A DNA stretch of 64,000 bases from Bin55 sp009840545 (GCA_965208815.1 OZ242357.1:2790001-2854000); one strand, 5' to 3'. Counted from the first letter of the stretch, positions 26,050 to 35,048 are shown. The notes: generated by a model not told the origin, from the sequence alone. A program made the numbers and translations.

Positions 26050-27165
26050 TCAGAAATCTCGAGGAAGATACGCCAACCGTTTCCATTTTTCGTAATCGGC
26101 TCGAAAGTTCTTCTGAGATTCGTAGACCCTAGCGAACCACTCATTCTTTGCAGCTTCTTCATCCATGACTTCTACCGCAACACGCTGGAGTTCTCGCAGG
26201 ATGTCATCCGGTAGGCGGTTGGCAGTGATTCCCTTCTCTTCAAAAGAATCTAGAACAGCGCCTTGTATTGCTTCAGCGTGCGCGAAATTTCGGGTAACTC
26301 CCGCAGTACAAGCTACTTCAAGTGCACTCTTGTACTGATCGGGCAATCCGTTCCACGAGTCTTGATTGACTAGCATGTGAACCGAGGTGAATACTTGGTG
26401 CCAGCCCGGAAAGTAGTTCAACTTTGCCACTCGATCAAATCCTAAGGCGGCATCGATATTGGGCAGCGAATATTCGGTAGCGTCAATTGCACCCTTTTCC
26501 AATGCTTGAAATATCTCAGATCCCGCGAGCATCGTCACTGAAGCACCAACTCGTTCGATTACCTTTCCTCCAAGTCCGGCAAACCGAATTTTGAGTCCTA
26601 CGAGATCGTCCAAGCTCTCTATCGGTTTTCGGAACCAACCTGCCGTCTCGGGTCCAAGCATTCCGCACAGCAGTACCTTGAGATTCTCTTCGCGATACAT
26701 CTCTTCCGCAAGTTCTCGACCTCCACCGTTAAACCACCAGGCTGAGAATTCCCAGGGTTCCATTCCGAAGGGCACCGCACCAAAAAGCGGAGCTGCAGGA
26801 ATCTTTCCCTGGTCGTATCCAAGCCATGTATAGCCGATCGGTACTTTTCCAGTTCGAACTGCACCCGAAATTTCTAGGGGAGGAACTATTTCGTTAGGTT
26901 CGTATATGTGAAGTTGAAATTTCCCGTCCGTTAGGTCATCCACTGCTCCCCGAACGAACACGATGTTGTCTCCAAGTACTTCGAGACTCGTTTGAAACGA
27001 AACTGGCAGCTGCCACGAGATTTCATCCAAAGTTCGGTCGACATTCGTGCTTTCAGCGTCCCAAGTGCCAGAGGCCTGGTGTGTGGGAGGTCTCACTGCC
27101 AAAGTGGCGACGCCACCTACTATGAATGCAATTATGACTGCGATCAGAGTTGCTCGTGCCGACAT
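26050..27165 (-). CDS. TRAP transporter substrate-binding protein (DctP type, TakP-like)
   Basis: A 371-residue periplasmic binding protein. The N-terminal hydrophobic segment at 5-25 acts as a signal or anchor. Family blocks include F-G-A-V-P-F-G-M-E, W-F-N-G-G-G-R-E-L (about 144-152), K-I-R-F-A-G-L-G-G near 192-200 and D-A-T-E-Y near 229-233. The conserved R in K-I-R-F usually clamps a carboxylate. The pattern resembles the TakP subgroup, whose known members bind 2-oxo acids or lactate, so an organic acid is likely. It is the first gene of the TRAP operon. Confidence 0.93.
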   Translation of the reverse strand: MSARATLIAVIIAFIVGGVATLAVRPPTHQASGTWDAESTNVDRTLDEISWQLPVSFQTSLEVLGDNIVFVRGAVDDLTDGKFQLHIYEPNEIVPPLEISGAVRTGKVPIGYTWLGYDQGKIPAAPLFGAVPFGMEPWEFSAWWFNGGGRELAEEMYREENLKVLLCGMLGPETAGWFRKPIESLDDLVGLKIRFAGLGGKVIERVGASVTMLAGSEIFQALEKGAIDATEYSLPNIDAALGFDRVAKLNYFPGWHQVFTSVHMLVNQDSWNGLPDQYKSALEVACTAGVTRNFAHAEAIQGAVLDSFEEKGITANRLPDDILRELQRVAVEVMDEEAAKNEWFARVYESQKNFRADYEKWKRLAYLPRDF

Positions 27166-27309
27166 TGTGTGACCCTAATCTGCTATCAAACGTAAAGCAT
27201 AGCGAAATCACTCTGGGCGGATTACGATCAAAACATGCTATCGTTAAGTCCGTTGCACGTTCTAGGTTTCGGTTGTGGTTTTGGCCGGTTCTTGAAAGCA
27301 ACTTAGACG

Positions 27310-27321
27310 CTATGTCTTGAC
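27310..27321 (+). repeat. Left subterminal inverted repeat of the IS110 element
   Basis: CTATGTCTTGAC, the exact reverse complement of 28792-28803. The ten bases ending at 27309 (AACTTAGACG, 27300-27309) recur at 28633-28642 inside the element's noncoding 3' end. Confidence 0.8.
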
Positions 27322-27382
27322 TTGCTCGCCCGTAAGATGACGAGAAGCAGCGAGCTTCCAATGAAAACGGAGAACAGGTCAC

Positions 27383-28537
27383 ATGAACGAAGCAGACCAG
27401 GAGCGACCACGACGTCGTTCGCGAACTTTCGTGGGTCTCGATGTGCACAAGTCGACGATTGCCGTGGCGGTCGCGGAGCGGGGAGAATCGACCTCGATTC
27501 GGGTGGAGGATCGAGGGGAGATTTCCAATACGACAAAAGCGGTGTCTCGGCTCGTGGAGCGCTTGAAGCGGGACTACGGAACGAATCTTCATTTCGTCTA
27601 CGAAGCGGGACCCTGCGGATTTGGTCTCCTGCGACGTCTGCGGACCATGGGATTTCAATGCGACCTCGTCGCGCCGACATCGATACCGAAACGCAGTGGC
27701 GATCGGGTCAAGACGGACCGTCGCGACGCTCGGGAACTGGCTCGTCTGTCCTCCATGGACTATCTCGAGCCGCTGTGGGTTCCCGATCCCGCGCAGGAGG
27801 CCATAAGAGATCTGGTTCGATTGCGCATGGACTTGAAGGAGGAAGTGAAACGCCAGCGCCAGCGTCTCTCTCATTTCCTGCTGCGTCAGGAGCGCGTGTG
27901 GAGCGCCACGTCCTACACGATGAAGCATCGATCCTGGATGAGAGACCTCAAGTTCGAGCAGCGGGCGCATCAACTGACACTGAGCGGTCTGCTGAACGCG
28001 CTGGAGGATCTGGAAAGGCGTCAGAAGGAGGTCGAGGAGGACATCGTTCGCGAGACGACGACCTGGAAGCTCGGTCCGCTGGTGGGATCCTTGAGAGCTC
28101 TTCGCGGAGTGGATCACCTCTCGGCGGTGACGCTGCTCGCGGAACTCGGCGACCTGCGAAGATTCGGTTCGGCTCGACATTTCATGGCCTATCTGGGGCT
28201 AGTTCCCAGCGAGCACAGCAGCGGAGGGAGACGTCGCCGGGGAGCCATCACGAAGACGGGCAACCGGACAGCTCGACGACTCTTGGTGGAGGGTGCGTGG
28301 ACCTATCGGTTTCCCGCTCGCGAGACGATGCACATGCAGCGCAAGTCGGCGGAAGCGTCGACCTACGCCAAGGACCGATCCTGGGCGGCACAGCGACGAC
28401 TGTGCCATCGCTACCATGCCATGCAGCGAAAGGGCAAGAACGTCAAGACCGTGGTCACGGCGATTGCACGCGAGCTCGCCGGCTACGTGTGGGACATTGC
28501 GTGCCACGAAATGCCGCTTGCGGTGTCGAACGACTAA
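27383..28537 (+). CDS. IS110-family DEDD transposase
   Basis: A 384-residue recombinase. The N-terminal RuvC-like DEDD domain has D20 in G-L-D-V-H-K, E74 in Y-E-A-G-P, and D112/D115 in K-T-D-R-R-D-A. A central helical region is followed by the C-terminal Tnp_20 domain (L-R-G-V-D-H-L-S-A; A-Y-L-G-L-V-P-S-E-H-S-S-G-G). The S in S-E-H-S-S-G is in the place of the family's nucleophilic serine. The frame is intact. Unlike DDE enzymes, IS110 recombinases are guided by an element-encoded RNA. A ribosome site (GGAGAACAGG) lies just before the ATG. Confidence 0.93.
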   Translation: MNEADQERPRRRSRTFVGLDVHKSTIAVAVAERGESTSIRVEDRGEISNTTKAVSRLVERLKRDYGTNLHFVYEAGPCGFGLLRRLRTMGFQCDLVAPTSIPKRSGDRVKTDRRDARELARLSSMDYLEPLWVPDPAQEAIRDLVRLRMDLKEEVKRQRQRLSHFLLRQERVWSATSYTMKHRSWMRDLKFEQRAHQLTLSGLLNALEDLERRQKEVEEDIVRETTTWKLGPLVGSLRALRGVDHLSAVTLLAELGDLRRFGSARHFMAYLGLVPSEHSSGGRRRRGAITKTGNRTARRLLVEGAWTYRFPARETMHMQRKSAEASTYAKDRSWAAQRRLCHRYHAMQRKGKNVKTVVTAIARELAGYVWDIACHEMPLAVSND

Positions 28538-28540
28538 ACA

Positions 28541-28791
28541 ATCAAACGGAGAGGAAAGGAACGGCCGGAACCATGCGGGAATCCTCGATACATTTTTGTG
28601 GCGCGCCGTCCTCGCGACGTTGCGGACCCACGAACTTAGACGGAGGCAAGCCCATGAAGCAACACCATTCTGTGGTAGCCAACCCACGTATAGCAGAGTC
28701 GGACATGGTCCATTTCAATCCGCGCCGTTCCTTTCTTCAATGTTTGCAGAGAGAACAAACCAATCTACAATTTTGGGAGTGGTCGAGCATG
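28541..28791 (+). ncRNA. Candidate bridge/seek RNA region of the IS110 element
   Basis: The noncoding stretch between the transposase stop and the right repeat. In IS1111-group elements the guide RNA is encoded here. A 10-base sequence at 28633-28642 is identical to 27300-27309. That segment spans the left junction (three presumed target bases plus seven element-tip bases). Twelve bases later there is ATGAA, which also occurs in the right flank near 28808-28812. A stem with a two-base bulge can form at 28608-28627. RNA limits were not determined; this is pattern-based. Confidence 0.5.
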
Positions 28792-28803
28792 GTCAAGACA
28801 TAG
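28792..28803 (-). repeat. Right subterminal inverted repeat of the IS110 element
   Basis: GTCAAGACATAG, the perfect reverse complement of the left repeat at 27310-27321. Confidence 0.8.
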
Positions 28804-28815
28804 CAAATGAATGTG

Positions 28816-29313
28816 TCAGCGCAGACGATCAAGCCTAGCGGAGATTTCGTTTGGCGGAATAAAAACCGTCTTGTCGTTTTGCCACGATTCAAGCGCACTT
28901 ACGATCAACGATTTGGGAAAACGAACTGCAGCAGTGAATTGATCCACTAGCCAAAGGACCCTGTGGACAGTCAATCCACGCCTTGTTGCAGTACGACGCA
29001 GCAGTTTGTCACCGGTGAGTAGAGTAGCACCGAGTAACTGCGCCGTCACAAGCGAGAAGCAGTCATACGAAGAGAGTGCGGGAAAGCACCTTTTGACCGA
29101 CGACACAAGAGACATTTCACTTGGCGAGAGATCATAGACGACCAAACCGGCATTGAGGAGAGGTTGCCATTCGTGATCAGAGAAGTTCATCAACTCGAAC
29201 TCCCGAACAGGAAGCGGTTCTACCCACTTTAACGGCAAACAAGCTATTTCTCCTAGTAAACCTCCTTTCCGAACGTCGATCAAGCAAGACGCGTCAGCAA
29301 CGACTAATCTCAA
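28816..29313 (-). CDS. PIN-domain protein paired with an XRE-ImmA/IrrE regulator
   Basis: A 165-residue PIN-like protein. Acidic residues that would hold the catalytic metal are D7 (V-A-D-A-S-C-L-I-D), D84 (S-S-Y-D-C-F-S-L) and D102 (L-L-T-G-D-K-L-L-R). The S-x-x-D-C/A block and the T-x-D-x-x-L block are standard PIN features; the usual Glu after the first Asp is less clear. PIN proteins are commonly RNases of toxin pairs. The TTG start overlaps the stop of the upstream XRE-ImmA gene by four bases, so they are translationally coupled. This proximity supports a toxin-antitoxin or stress module, by analogy with known COG2856-PIN pairs. Confidence 0.75.
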   Translation of the reverse strand: MRLVVADASCLIDVRKGGLLGEIACLPLKWVEPLPVREFELMNFSDHEWQPLLNAGLVVYDLSPSEMSLVSSVKRCFPALSSYDCFSLVTAQLLGATLLTGDKLLRRTATRRGLTVHRVLWLVDQFTAAVRFPKSLIVSALESWQNDKTVFIPPNEISARLDRLR

Positions 29314-30401
29314 GAGACCGTTGGGCCACTAACTTGCTGTTCTACGTCAGGAAGAGGTTTCGCAAGAATCGTTGCAGCTCGAATGGGTGAGATAAGTTCT
29401 TCACCGAGAGCATGTAGTACCAATCGTTCAAAATGGGAAGGTTTCTCGAGAAACGCGAATCCTTGGTCCCGTTGCATAGGTTCAGGTTCGGTTGTGAGCC
29501 AAGAACGGGCAAATGTTCGAAACCCATTCCTGACAGCAGGCGCAGGAAGAATTCCGACCTGTCCAAGCCGTGTCATAATGCAAGATGCCGAAACGCCGTA
29601 CTTGCGTTTCACGCTCATTATCTCGAAATGTGTTACGCGACGACGAAGAGAACCTACGGTATTGCGTAATCCCTCTCTAGGTACTAGAAAGGCACCAGCA
29701 AACCGGTCCATTGCCTTTTCCAAAGATACTTGCGGATTGCTGATTGATCGAATGAGATGGTGTGCAAGTTCATGTGCAAGAGTGAATCGTTTTCGCTCGA
29801 CATTGATTCTGTTTGAGACAAGCACAGCTTTGACGGTCTGATTTTCATTTCTTAGAACTTTCGCTTGACATGCCAATCCACTAATGCTTTCGGGAACGCT
29901 ATCTTCTAAAACCTTGATTCCCTTTTCTTCAAGTAAGTCGCACATACTGGCGATTGGGTCCAGTCCCAATCGCCACACAGTACGCAATTCTTCCGCTCTG
30001 TCTTCTAGCTCTTCGAGGGATTCCAGTCCGTCCCAACACAACTCATTTATCTTGTCCGGACCTGACGGTAGATCAAGGATTTGCTCTATCGACATATAGC
30101 GTTCGAGTTTTTCAATACACATTGCTTGTGCTTTTACACGTTCTTTCGCTGAAGCATCCGAACTTCGACGAAATTTCAGATCTTTGAGTTCGACTATCTG
30201 CGAACTCATCAAAAAGTCCAACGAGGTGTCCAGCGCTTGGCCTAGCGAGACCAAAACCGAGGAAGACGGCAACATTTTTCCGTTCTCGTACTTACTGATT
30301 GCTTGTGCGGATACTTTGTGGTTGACAGCATCAGATAACTGTTTCATTGAAAAACCTGCCCGCCTTCTCGCAAGTCGAAGCCTCTGTCCAAATATGTCCA
30401 T
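29310..30401 (-). CDS. XRE-family HTH regulator with ImmA/IrrE metallopeptidase domain
   Basis: A 363-residue two-domain protein. The N-terminal helix-turn-helix is at about 6-62 (F-S-M-K-Q-L-S-D-A...S-A-Q-A-I-S-K-Y-E-N-G-K). The ImmA/IrrE zinc peptidase has H210-E-L-A-H214-H at 210-215 and a downstream E228/D232 in E-K-A-M-D-R-F-A-G-A-F. Such proteins bind DNA and are thought to cleave a partner repressor or regulator. It starts a two-gene operon with the PIN gene. A near-perfect inverted repeat 10 bases before its ATG is a candidate autoregulatory operator. Confidence 0.9.
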   Translation of the reverse strand: MDIFGQRLRLARRRAGFSMKQLSDAVNHKVSAQAISKYENGKMLPSSSVLVSLGQALDTSLDFLMSSQIVELKDLKFRRSSDASAKERVKAQAMCIEKLERYMSIEQILDLPSGPDKINELCWDGLESLEELEDRAEELRTVWRLGLDPIASMCDLLEEKGIKVLEDSVPESISGLACQAKVLRNENQTVKAVLVSNRINVERKRFTLAHELAHHLIRSISNPQVSLEKAMDRFAGAFLVPREGLRNTVGSLRRRVTHFEIMSVKRKYGVSASCIMTRLGQVGILPAPAVRNGFRTFARSWLTTEPEPMQRDQGFAFLEKPSHFERLVLHALGEELISPIRAATILAKPLPDVEQQVSGPTVS

Positions 30402-30410
30402 ATCGATGTG

Positions 30411-30425
30411 TCTACATTTAGTAGA
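30411..30425. promoter_or_regulatory. Possible operator of the XRE-ImmA/PIN operon
   Basis: TCTAC-ATTTA-GTAGA is a five-base perfect inverted repeat with a five-base spacer, placed 10 bases upstream of the XRE-ImmA start. A second TATCTAC half-site lies near 30490. This is the usual position for XRE autorepression, but binding is not shown. Confidence 0.35.
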
Positions 30426-30649
30426 TAAATTAGGTCAGATCAAAGCTATTATAAACAGACAGTTGATAATTGTTTGGTATTTTGTCAATGTATCTACCAT
30501 ACTTCAATTGATTTGAGACGCTTGAAGTTGCATATGGACCCATTACGGGCAAAATGAAGCCTGTATTTAGACAAACAGAACGACTCTTGCACCTAGTTCC
30601 GACTCACAACGATCCTAGCGTAAATCCATGCAAACTAGTCAAAATCTTC

Positions 30650-30678
30650 TTGCCTTATCAGCAAAAACTCGGTATTCT
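30650..30678 (+). promoter_or_regulatory. Possible sigma-70 promoter of the pnt operon
   Basis: TTGCCT at 30650-30655 and TATTCT at 30673-30678 are spaced by 17 bases and lie 33 bases before the GTG start of pntAA. Confidence 0.4.
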
Positions 30679-30711
30679 ATGCCGCTTCCCGAATGACCAT
30701 CTTCGCTATCA

Positions 30712-31839
30712 GTGCACGTTGTAGCTACTCGAGAAACAGAAAACGGCGAATTCCGAGCAGCGCTGGTTCCTACCGGCGTCGAACAGCTTGTTAAGGATGG
30801 GTTCGACGTTAGCGTTCAATCAGGAATCGGGTTGTACGCGGGATTTTCCAATCAGATGTACTCTGAGCTCGGTGCCAACGTAGAGGTCGAAGCTAACAAG
30901 CTGCTGAACGAAGCCGATATCGCTCTTCACGTGCGAAAACCGAACAAGGATTCGGTCTCTCAGCTCAAGAGCGATGCGATACATATCAGTTTTCTGGATC
31001 CGTTTCTCGATCCCGGACTGGTCGAGTCGATGGCGCAGCAGAGAATCACTGCCGTTTCCCTGGAAATGGTGCCTCGGTCCACACGCGCTCAAAAAATGGA
31101 TGCGCTTTCCTCCCAGGCAAGTTTGGCGGGGTACGCTGCAGTGATAACCGCCGCCTATCATCTTCCTCGAATTTTCCCAATGATGATGACCCCCGCCGGT
31201 ACGATCTCACCTACAAGGGTGTTTGTCATCGGTGCAGGAGTAGCTGGACTTCAAGCAATTGCGACCGCACATCGACTTGGAGCGCGAATTGAGGCATTCG
31301 ACACTCGTCCGGTAGTTGCCGAGGAAGTACGCTCGTTGGGTGCCAAGTTTGTCGAAATCGACATAGGCGAGACTGGACAAACGGAACAAGGCTACGCAAA
31401 AGCGCTTACACCAGAACAGATCGAGATGCAGCGCAAGGGTATGGCTAAAGTAGTAGCTCGCTCAGATGTAGTCATAACAACTGCGCAAGTATTTGGAAGA
31501 CGGGCACCCAAAATCGTGACATCCGATATGATTCAAGCCATGGACGAGACGAGTGTTGTCGTCGACATGGCCGTGGAAACCGGAGGCAACGTCGAAGGTT
31601 CACAGTTGAATCAGATCGTCGAATGCGGTGGGGTCAAGATCGTAGGACTCGGAAACCTTCCATCCCACGTGGCGGGACATGCCAGTGAGATGTACTCGTC
31701 AAATTTGGTTCATTTCATCCGTGAGTTCAATACTGAAGAATCTGGAACCATCCGGTTGGACCCTGAGAACGACATCGCAAAGGCTTGCGTGCTCACCAGA
31801 GACGGCCAGGTGTTACACGCCTTTAGCAACGGAAAGTAA
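30712..31839 (+). CDS. pntAA: NAD(P) transhydrogenase alpha subunit, part 1 (PntAA)
   Basis: A 375-residue protein forming domain I of proton-translocating transhydrogenase, the NAD(H)-binding part in the cytosol. It shows the alanine-dehydrogenase/PNT N-terminal region (E-N-G-E-F-R-A-A-L-V-P). The NAD-binding Rossmann motif is V-I-G-A-G-V-A-G-L-Q-A around 173-183. The mobile-loop region is near 225-235. The three-polypeptide arrangement (AA, AB, B) is that of alphaproteobacteria such as Rhodospirillum and of several other groups; E. coli fuses AA and AB. Start GTG 30712. pntAB begins six bases after its stop. Confidence 0.93.
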   Translation: MHVVATRETENGEFRAALVPTGVEQLVKDGFDVSVQSGIGLYAGFSNQMYSELGANVEVEANKLLNEADIALHVRKPNKDSVSQLKSDAIHISFLDPFLDPGLVESMAQQRITAVSLEMVPRSTRAQKMDALSSQASLAGYAAVITAAYHLPRIFPMMMTPAGTISPTRVFVIGAGVAGLQAIATAHRLGARIEAFDTRPVVAEEVRSLGAKFVEIDIGETGQTEQGYAKALTPEQIEMQRKGMAKVVARSDVVITTAQVFGRRAPKIVTSDMIQAMDETSVVVDMAVETGGNVEGSQLNQIVECGGVKIVGLGNLPSHVAGHASEMYSSNLVHFIREFNTEESGTIRLDPENDIAKACVLTRDGQVLHAFSNGK

Positions 31840-31845
31840 TTTCTA

Positions 31846-32139
31846 ATGGAAGCAATTTTTCTAGGTTTGATCCTTTTGCTGTCGATCTTTTTGGGGTTCG
31901 AACTCATCTCGAAAGTGCCCGCGACAATCCATACACCTTTAATGTCAGGTGCAAACGCAATTTCTGGCATCACTTTGGTTGGTGCCTTGCTTGCGGCCGG
32001 AGCGGGGGCAGCATCTCCTCGACTTGCCATTCTCCTGGGAGTCATTGCAGTTGCATTCGCCACAATCAATGTCGTCGGTGGCTACCTCGTGACAGATCGA
32101 ATGTTGAGCATGTTCAAGAAACGAGGAGACAAAGGTTAA
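31846..32139 (+). CDS. pntAB: NAD(P) transhydrogenase alpha subunit, part 2 (PntAB)
   Basis: A 97-residue membrane protein with three or four helices, at about 1-20, 35-55 and 58-82. It has the conserved block V-P-A-T-I-H-T-P-L-M-S-G-A-N-A-I-S-G at about 25-42. This is the small part of the proton channel (domain II). It lies six bases after pntAA and 55 bases before pntB, in one operon. The length is typical. Confidence 0.93.
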   Translation: MEAIFLGLILLLSIFLGFELISKVPATIHTPLMSGANAISGITLVGALLAAGAGAASPRLAILLGVIAVAFATINVVGGYLVTDRMLSMFKKRGDKG

Positions 32140-32194
32140 TTCTTCTGGCTCAGTTGTGCCTTTCCGCGTTGCGATCCATTTGGATTAACCAACC

Positions 32195-33556
32195 TTGCTG
32201 GACCACCTCTACATAAACGCAGCGTACATAGTTGCGGCTGCTTTTTTCATCTTCGGACTAAAGCTTCTCGGCAAACCGGCAACTGCCCGAAAGGGAAATC
32301 TGTTCTCGGCGGTTGGCATGCTTATCGCGATAATTGCGACCCTGCTTTCCAATCAAATTCTCGATTGGAATTGGATCTTGTTGGGAATTGCGATTGGCAT
32401 AGTGATAGGCGTTGCCGCATCTCGATTGATAGCCATGACAGCAATGCCGGAGATGGTTGCCGTGTTCAATGGACTGGGAGGTGGTGCAAGTCTTCTCGTA
32501 GGCTGGGTTGCGCTGTTTGGAACGGTCAACTTGTTTGTCGCGATAACAGTAGTTCTCTCCATCTTGATTGGCGGAATGACGTTCTCAGGAAGCGCAATCG
32601 CATGGGGCAAACTGTCCGAAACCATCACCAGTCGCGCGCTCGTTTTCTCAGGTCAGCGCTTCGTCAATTCTGCAATTCTCATCGCTCTCATCACCTGTGC
32701 CGTAATGTTCGTATTAGAGCCGGCCCACAACTCCCCGTATCTCTACGCAGTAATCGGCCTTGCATGCCTCTTGGGGATCATGGCTGTCATACCCATTGGC
32801 GGTGCAGACATGCCGGTGGTGATTTCTCTTCTGAATAGCTACTCGGGACTAGCCGCTTGCGCTGCTGGATTTGCAATCAACAACGTGATCTTGATCGTTG
32901 CCGGTTCCCTAGTTGGCGCAGCGGGATTCATCCTTACGAATGTCATGTGCAAAGCGATGAATCGTTCCCTGCCCAACGTTTTGTTCAGTGGTTTCGGAGC
33001 GGCAAAAGCTGCAACAGAAGTTGATGGGGAAGTTCATCCCATTTCGGCGGAGGACGCGACTCTAATTCTCGAAGCTGCTTCTTCGGTTGCATTCGTACCG
33101 GGCTACGGAATGGCTGTGGCTCAGGCTCAACATGTGCTCTGCGAGCTAGGCGAACTGCTGGAATCCAATGGCACTGAAGTCTCATACGCAATCCATCCGG
33201 TCGCGGGACGAATGCCGGGACACATGAACGTACTTTTGGCGGAAGCCAACGTCTCCTACGACCAACTCATAGAAATGGACGATATCAATCCACGCCTAGA
33301 TTCGATCGATGTGGCAGTCGTGATCGGCGCCAACGACGTGGTCAATCCTGCGTCACGAACCGACGAAAACAGCCCCATTTACGGCATGCCGATAATCAAC
33401 GTGGATCAGGCTAAGACCGTATTCGTGCTAAAAAGAACCATGGCATCGGGATTTGCGGGGATAGACAATCCACTCTTCTTTGGATCGAACACTCGGATGC
33501 TGTTTGGCGACGCAAAGACTTCGATTTCCTCCATGATTTCGGAGTTTAAGACCTGA
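32195..33556 (+). CDS. pntB: NAD(P) transhydrogenase beta subunit (PntB)
   Basis: A 453-residue protein. About nine helices fill residues 5-265 (the rest of the proton channel). The NADP(H)-binding domain III follows, with G-Y-G-M-A-V-A-Q-A-Q-H around 307-317, the A-G-R-M-P-G-H-M-N-V-L-L-A-E-A block, and V-V-I-G-A-N-D-V-V-N-P-A. The enzyme reduces NADP+ with NADH using the proton gradient and supplies NADPH. TTG 32195 is used because an in-frame stop lies three codons upstream. The domain order and length are normal. Confidence 0.93.
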   Translation: MLDHLYINAAYIVAAAFFIFGLKLLGKPATARKGNLFSAVGMLIAIIATLLSNQILDWNWILLGIAIGIVIGVAASRLIAMTAMPEMVAVFNGLGGGASLLVGWVALFGTVNLFVAITVVLSILIGGMTFSGSAIAWGKLSETITSRALVFSGQRFVNSAILIALITCAVMFVLEPAHNSPYLYAVIGLACLLGIMAVIPIGGADMPVVISLLNSYSGLAACAAGFAINNVILIVAGSLVGAAGFILTNVMCKAMNRSLPNVLFSGFGAAKAATEVDGEVHPISAEDATLILEAASSVAFVPGYGMAVAQAQHVLCELGELLESNGTEVSYAIHPVAGRMPGHMNVLLAEANVSYDQLIEMDDINPRLDSIDVAVVIGANDVVNPASRTDENSPIYGMPIINVDQAKTVFVLKRTMASGFAGIDNPLFFGSNTRMLFGDAKTSISSMISEFKT

Positions 33557-33593
33557 CCGCACGGTGCAGAATGCCTAAGTAGCCCAATTTCTG

Positions 33594-35048
33594 ATGTCTA
33601 AACCGCTACTTGAACTCAATCCTCTGCATTGGTTCTACGGATCCGCTTCTATAGCGTTCGGAATCAAGAACTACGCGTTCAGTTACTTACTACTAATTTT
33701 CGCAACCCACGTACTGGGAATTCCCGCAGCAAGCGCTGCGTTGGCAATTGGAATCGGCGTAATCTGGGATGCTTTCTCCGATGTGTTTCTAGGCCACTGG
33801 TCTGACAAAACCAAGTCTCGCCTCGGACGGCGCCATCCGTTCATGTATGCATCGCTTCTCATCTTTCCTTTGTCTTTTTGGTTGATTTTCAATCCCATCA
33901 TTGAAATCAACGAGTCAAACGGATTTTGGTACTTCTTGGTGCTCTGCATTTTGATTCGAACAGGCACGACGCTCATTGAAGTTCCATCGGTGGCACAACT
34001 TCCAGAACTCGAAACAGACTACGATCGTCGCAGTCGTTGGCTTGCACTGCGTCAGATGATGGGCTGGTACGGGGGCAACGGAATTCATTGCATCAACTTT
34101 TGGGTGTGGGTTGGGGCTTATGGGATTTCCTCTCACACCGGCTACAAGATTTTCTCCACGGTTGGCGCAGTCCTTATCTCGCTAGCGATCATAGTTTCAT
34201 CCTTGGGGACACAAAGATTCGCAATGAATCTGCCTCAACCCAAGGAGAAGTTCCGAATGAAAGAGATCGGCAATGAACTCAAGCAACTTTTCCAATCTCT
34301 CCACAACAGAAATTTTGCAACCCTGTTTGGGTATGGACTCATCAGCGGGATCGCTGCAGGACTGAGCACCGCACTCTACCTATACAACACTACCTATTTC
34401 TTTGGATTCTCGGGATCTCAGATAGCTATCACTGCGATTGGGGTGCTCATCGCTCCGCTCATTGCCTATGTGGTAGGGCCAATTCTCGGAAAAGCTCTGG
34501 AGAAAAAAAGGGCAGCCATTGTTACGATCTTGACGTATATTGCACTGTATCCGATTCCCTATGTCCTGTTGTTGCTGGGTTATTGGCCGGGCCTAGGCTC
34601 GTATTCGTCTTTGGCTATCTATACATGTTTCATTGTTGTTGAAGTGGCTTGCATCATTATTGGTTCCATGATGTTAGATTCCATGATGGCGGATGTGGTT
34701 GAAGAGAGTGAAATCCAAACGGAACGACGATCGGAGGGCCTGTTCTTCGCCGCGCGTTCATTTGGTGCAAAAGCCATTTCTGCAGGAGGAATTTTCTCCG
34801 CTGGTTTTATCCTTACGATTGTTGGCATGGACTCCGTCAACACCTTATCAGACATGACGATGGAGCATCGAGTCAATTTGGCCACACTTTTTCTGCCCTT
34901 GTTCTGTGTCTTGAATCTGGTGGCTATATGGTTAGTTTCAAGGTACCGCATTCGGCGTCGAGATCACGAATCAAACTTGAGGCAGCTTGATGAACGGTAT
35001 CGAGCAGACGAGCCTAAAAGTCTCAGCACCATATCTCCGAGTGCGTGA
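33594..35048 (+). CDS. MFS transporter, GPH (MelB-like) sugar:cation symporter family
   Basis: A 484-residue protein with twelve hydrophobic helices. The GPH hallmark is in the loop after helix 2: D-A-F-S-D-V-F-L-G-H-W-S-D-K-T-K-S-R-L-G-R-R-H-P-F-M. This is the site of cation and sugar binding in MelB (D-x-x-x-D and R-x-G-R-R-x-P). It therefore probably imports a glycoside or related organic solute with Na+ or H+. It lies 37 bases after pntB on the same strand but is not obviously linked in function. Confidence 0.88.
   Translation: MSKPLLELNPLHWFYGSASIAFGIKNYAFSYLLLIFATHVLGIPAASAALAIGIGVIWDAFSDVFLGHWSDKTKSRLGRRHPFMYASLLIFPLSFWLIFNPIIEINESNGFWYFLVLCILIRTGTTLIEVPSVAQLPELETDYDRRSRWLALRQMMGWYGGNGIHCINFWVWVGAYGISSHTGYKIFSTVGAVLISLAIIVSSLGTQRFAMNLPQPKEKFRMKEIGNELKQLFQSLHNRNFATLFGYGLISGIAAGLSTALYLYNTTYFFGFSGSQIAITAIGVLIAPLIAYVVGPILGKALEKKRAAIVTILTYIALYPIPYVLLLLGYWPGLGSYSSLAIYTCFIVVEVACIIIGSMMLDSMMADVVEESEIQTERRSEGLFFAARSFGAKAISAGGIFSAGFILTIVGMDSVNTLSDMTMEHRVNLATLFLPLFCVLNLVAIWLVSRYRIRRRDHESNLRQLDERYRADEPKSLSTISPSA

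Larger units (their letters stand above)
27303..28806 (+). mobile_element. IS110-family element, IS1111-like, with subterminal inverted repeats
   Basis: A 12-base perfect inverted repeat, CTATGTCTTGAC at 27310-27321 and its complement at 28792-28803, brackets an intact IS110-type transposase gene. The similarity extends inward with mismatches (TTGCTCGCCC against CATGCTCGAC). IS1111-group elements typically have such repeats a few bases inside their true ends, about 7 on the left and 3 on the right, which gives the limits stated. The 5' noncoding part is short (about 80 bases) and the 3' noncoding part long (about 265 bases), as in IS1111. It lies just downstream of the PIN gene stop at 28816 and disrupts no gene. 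Confidence 0.85.

Noticed and set aside
27053..28180. A 375-codon minus-strand frame over the IS110 element
   Set aside because: Antisense to the DEDD transposase and crosses the element boundary.
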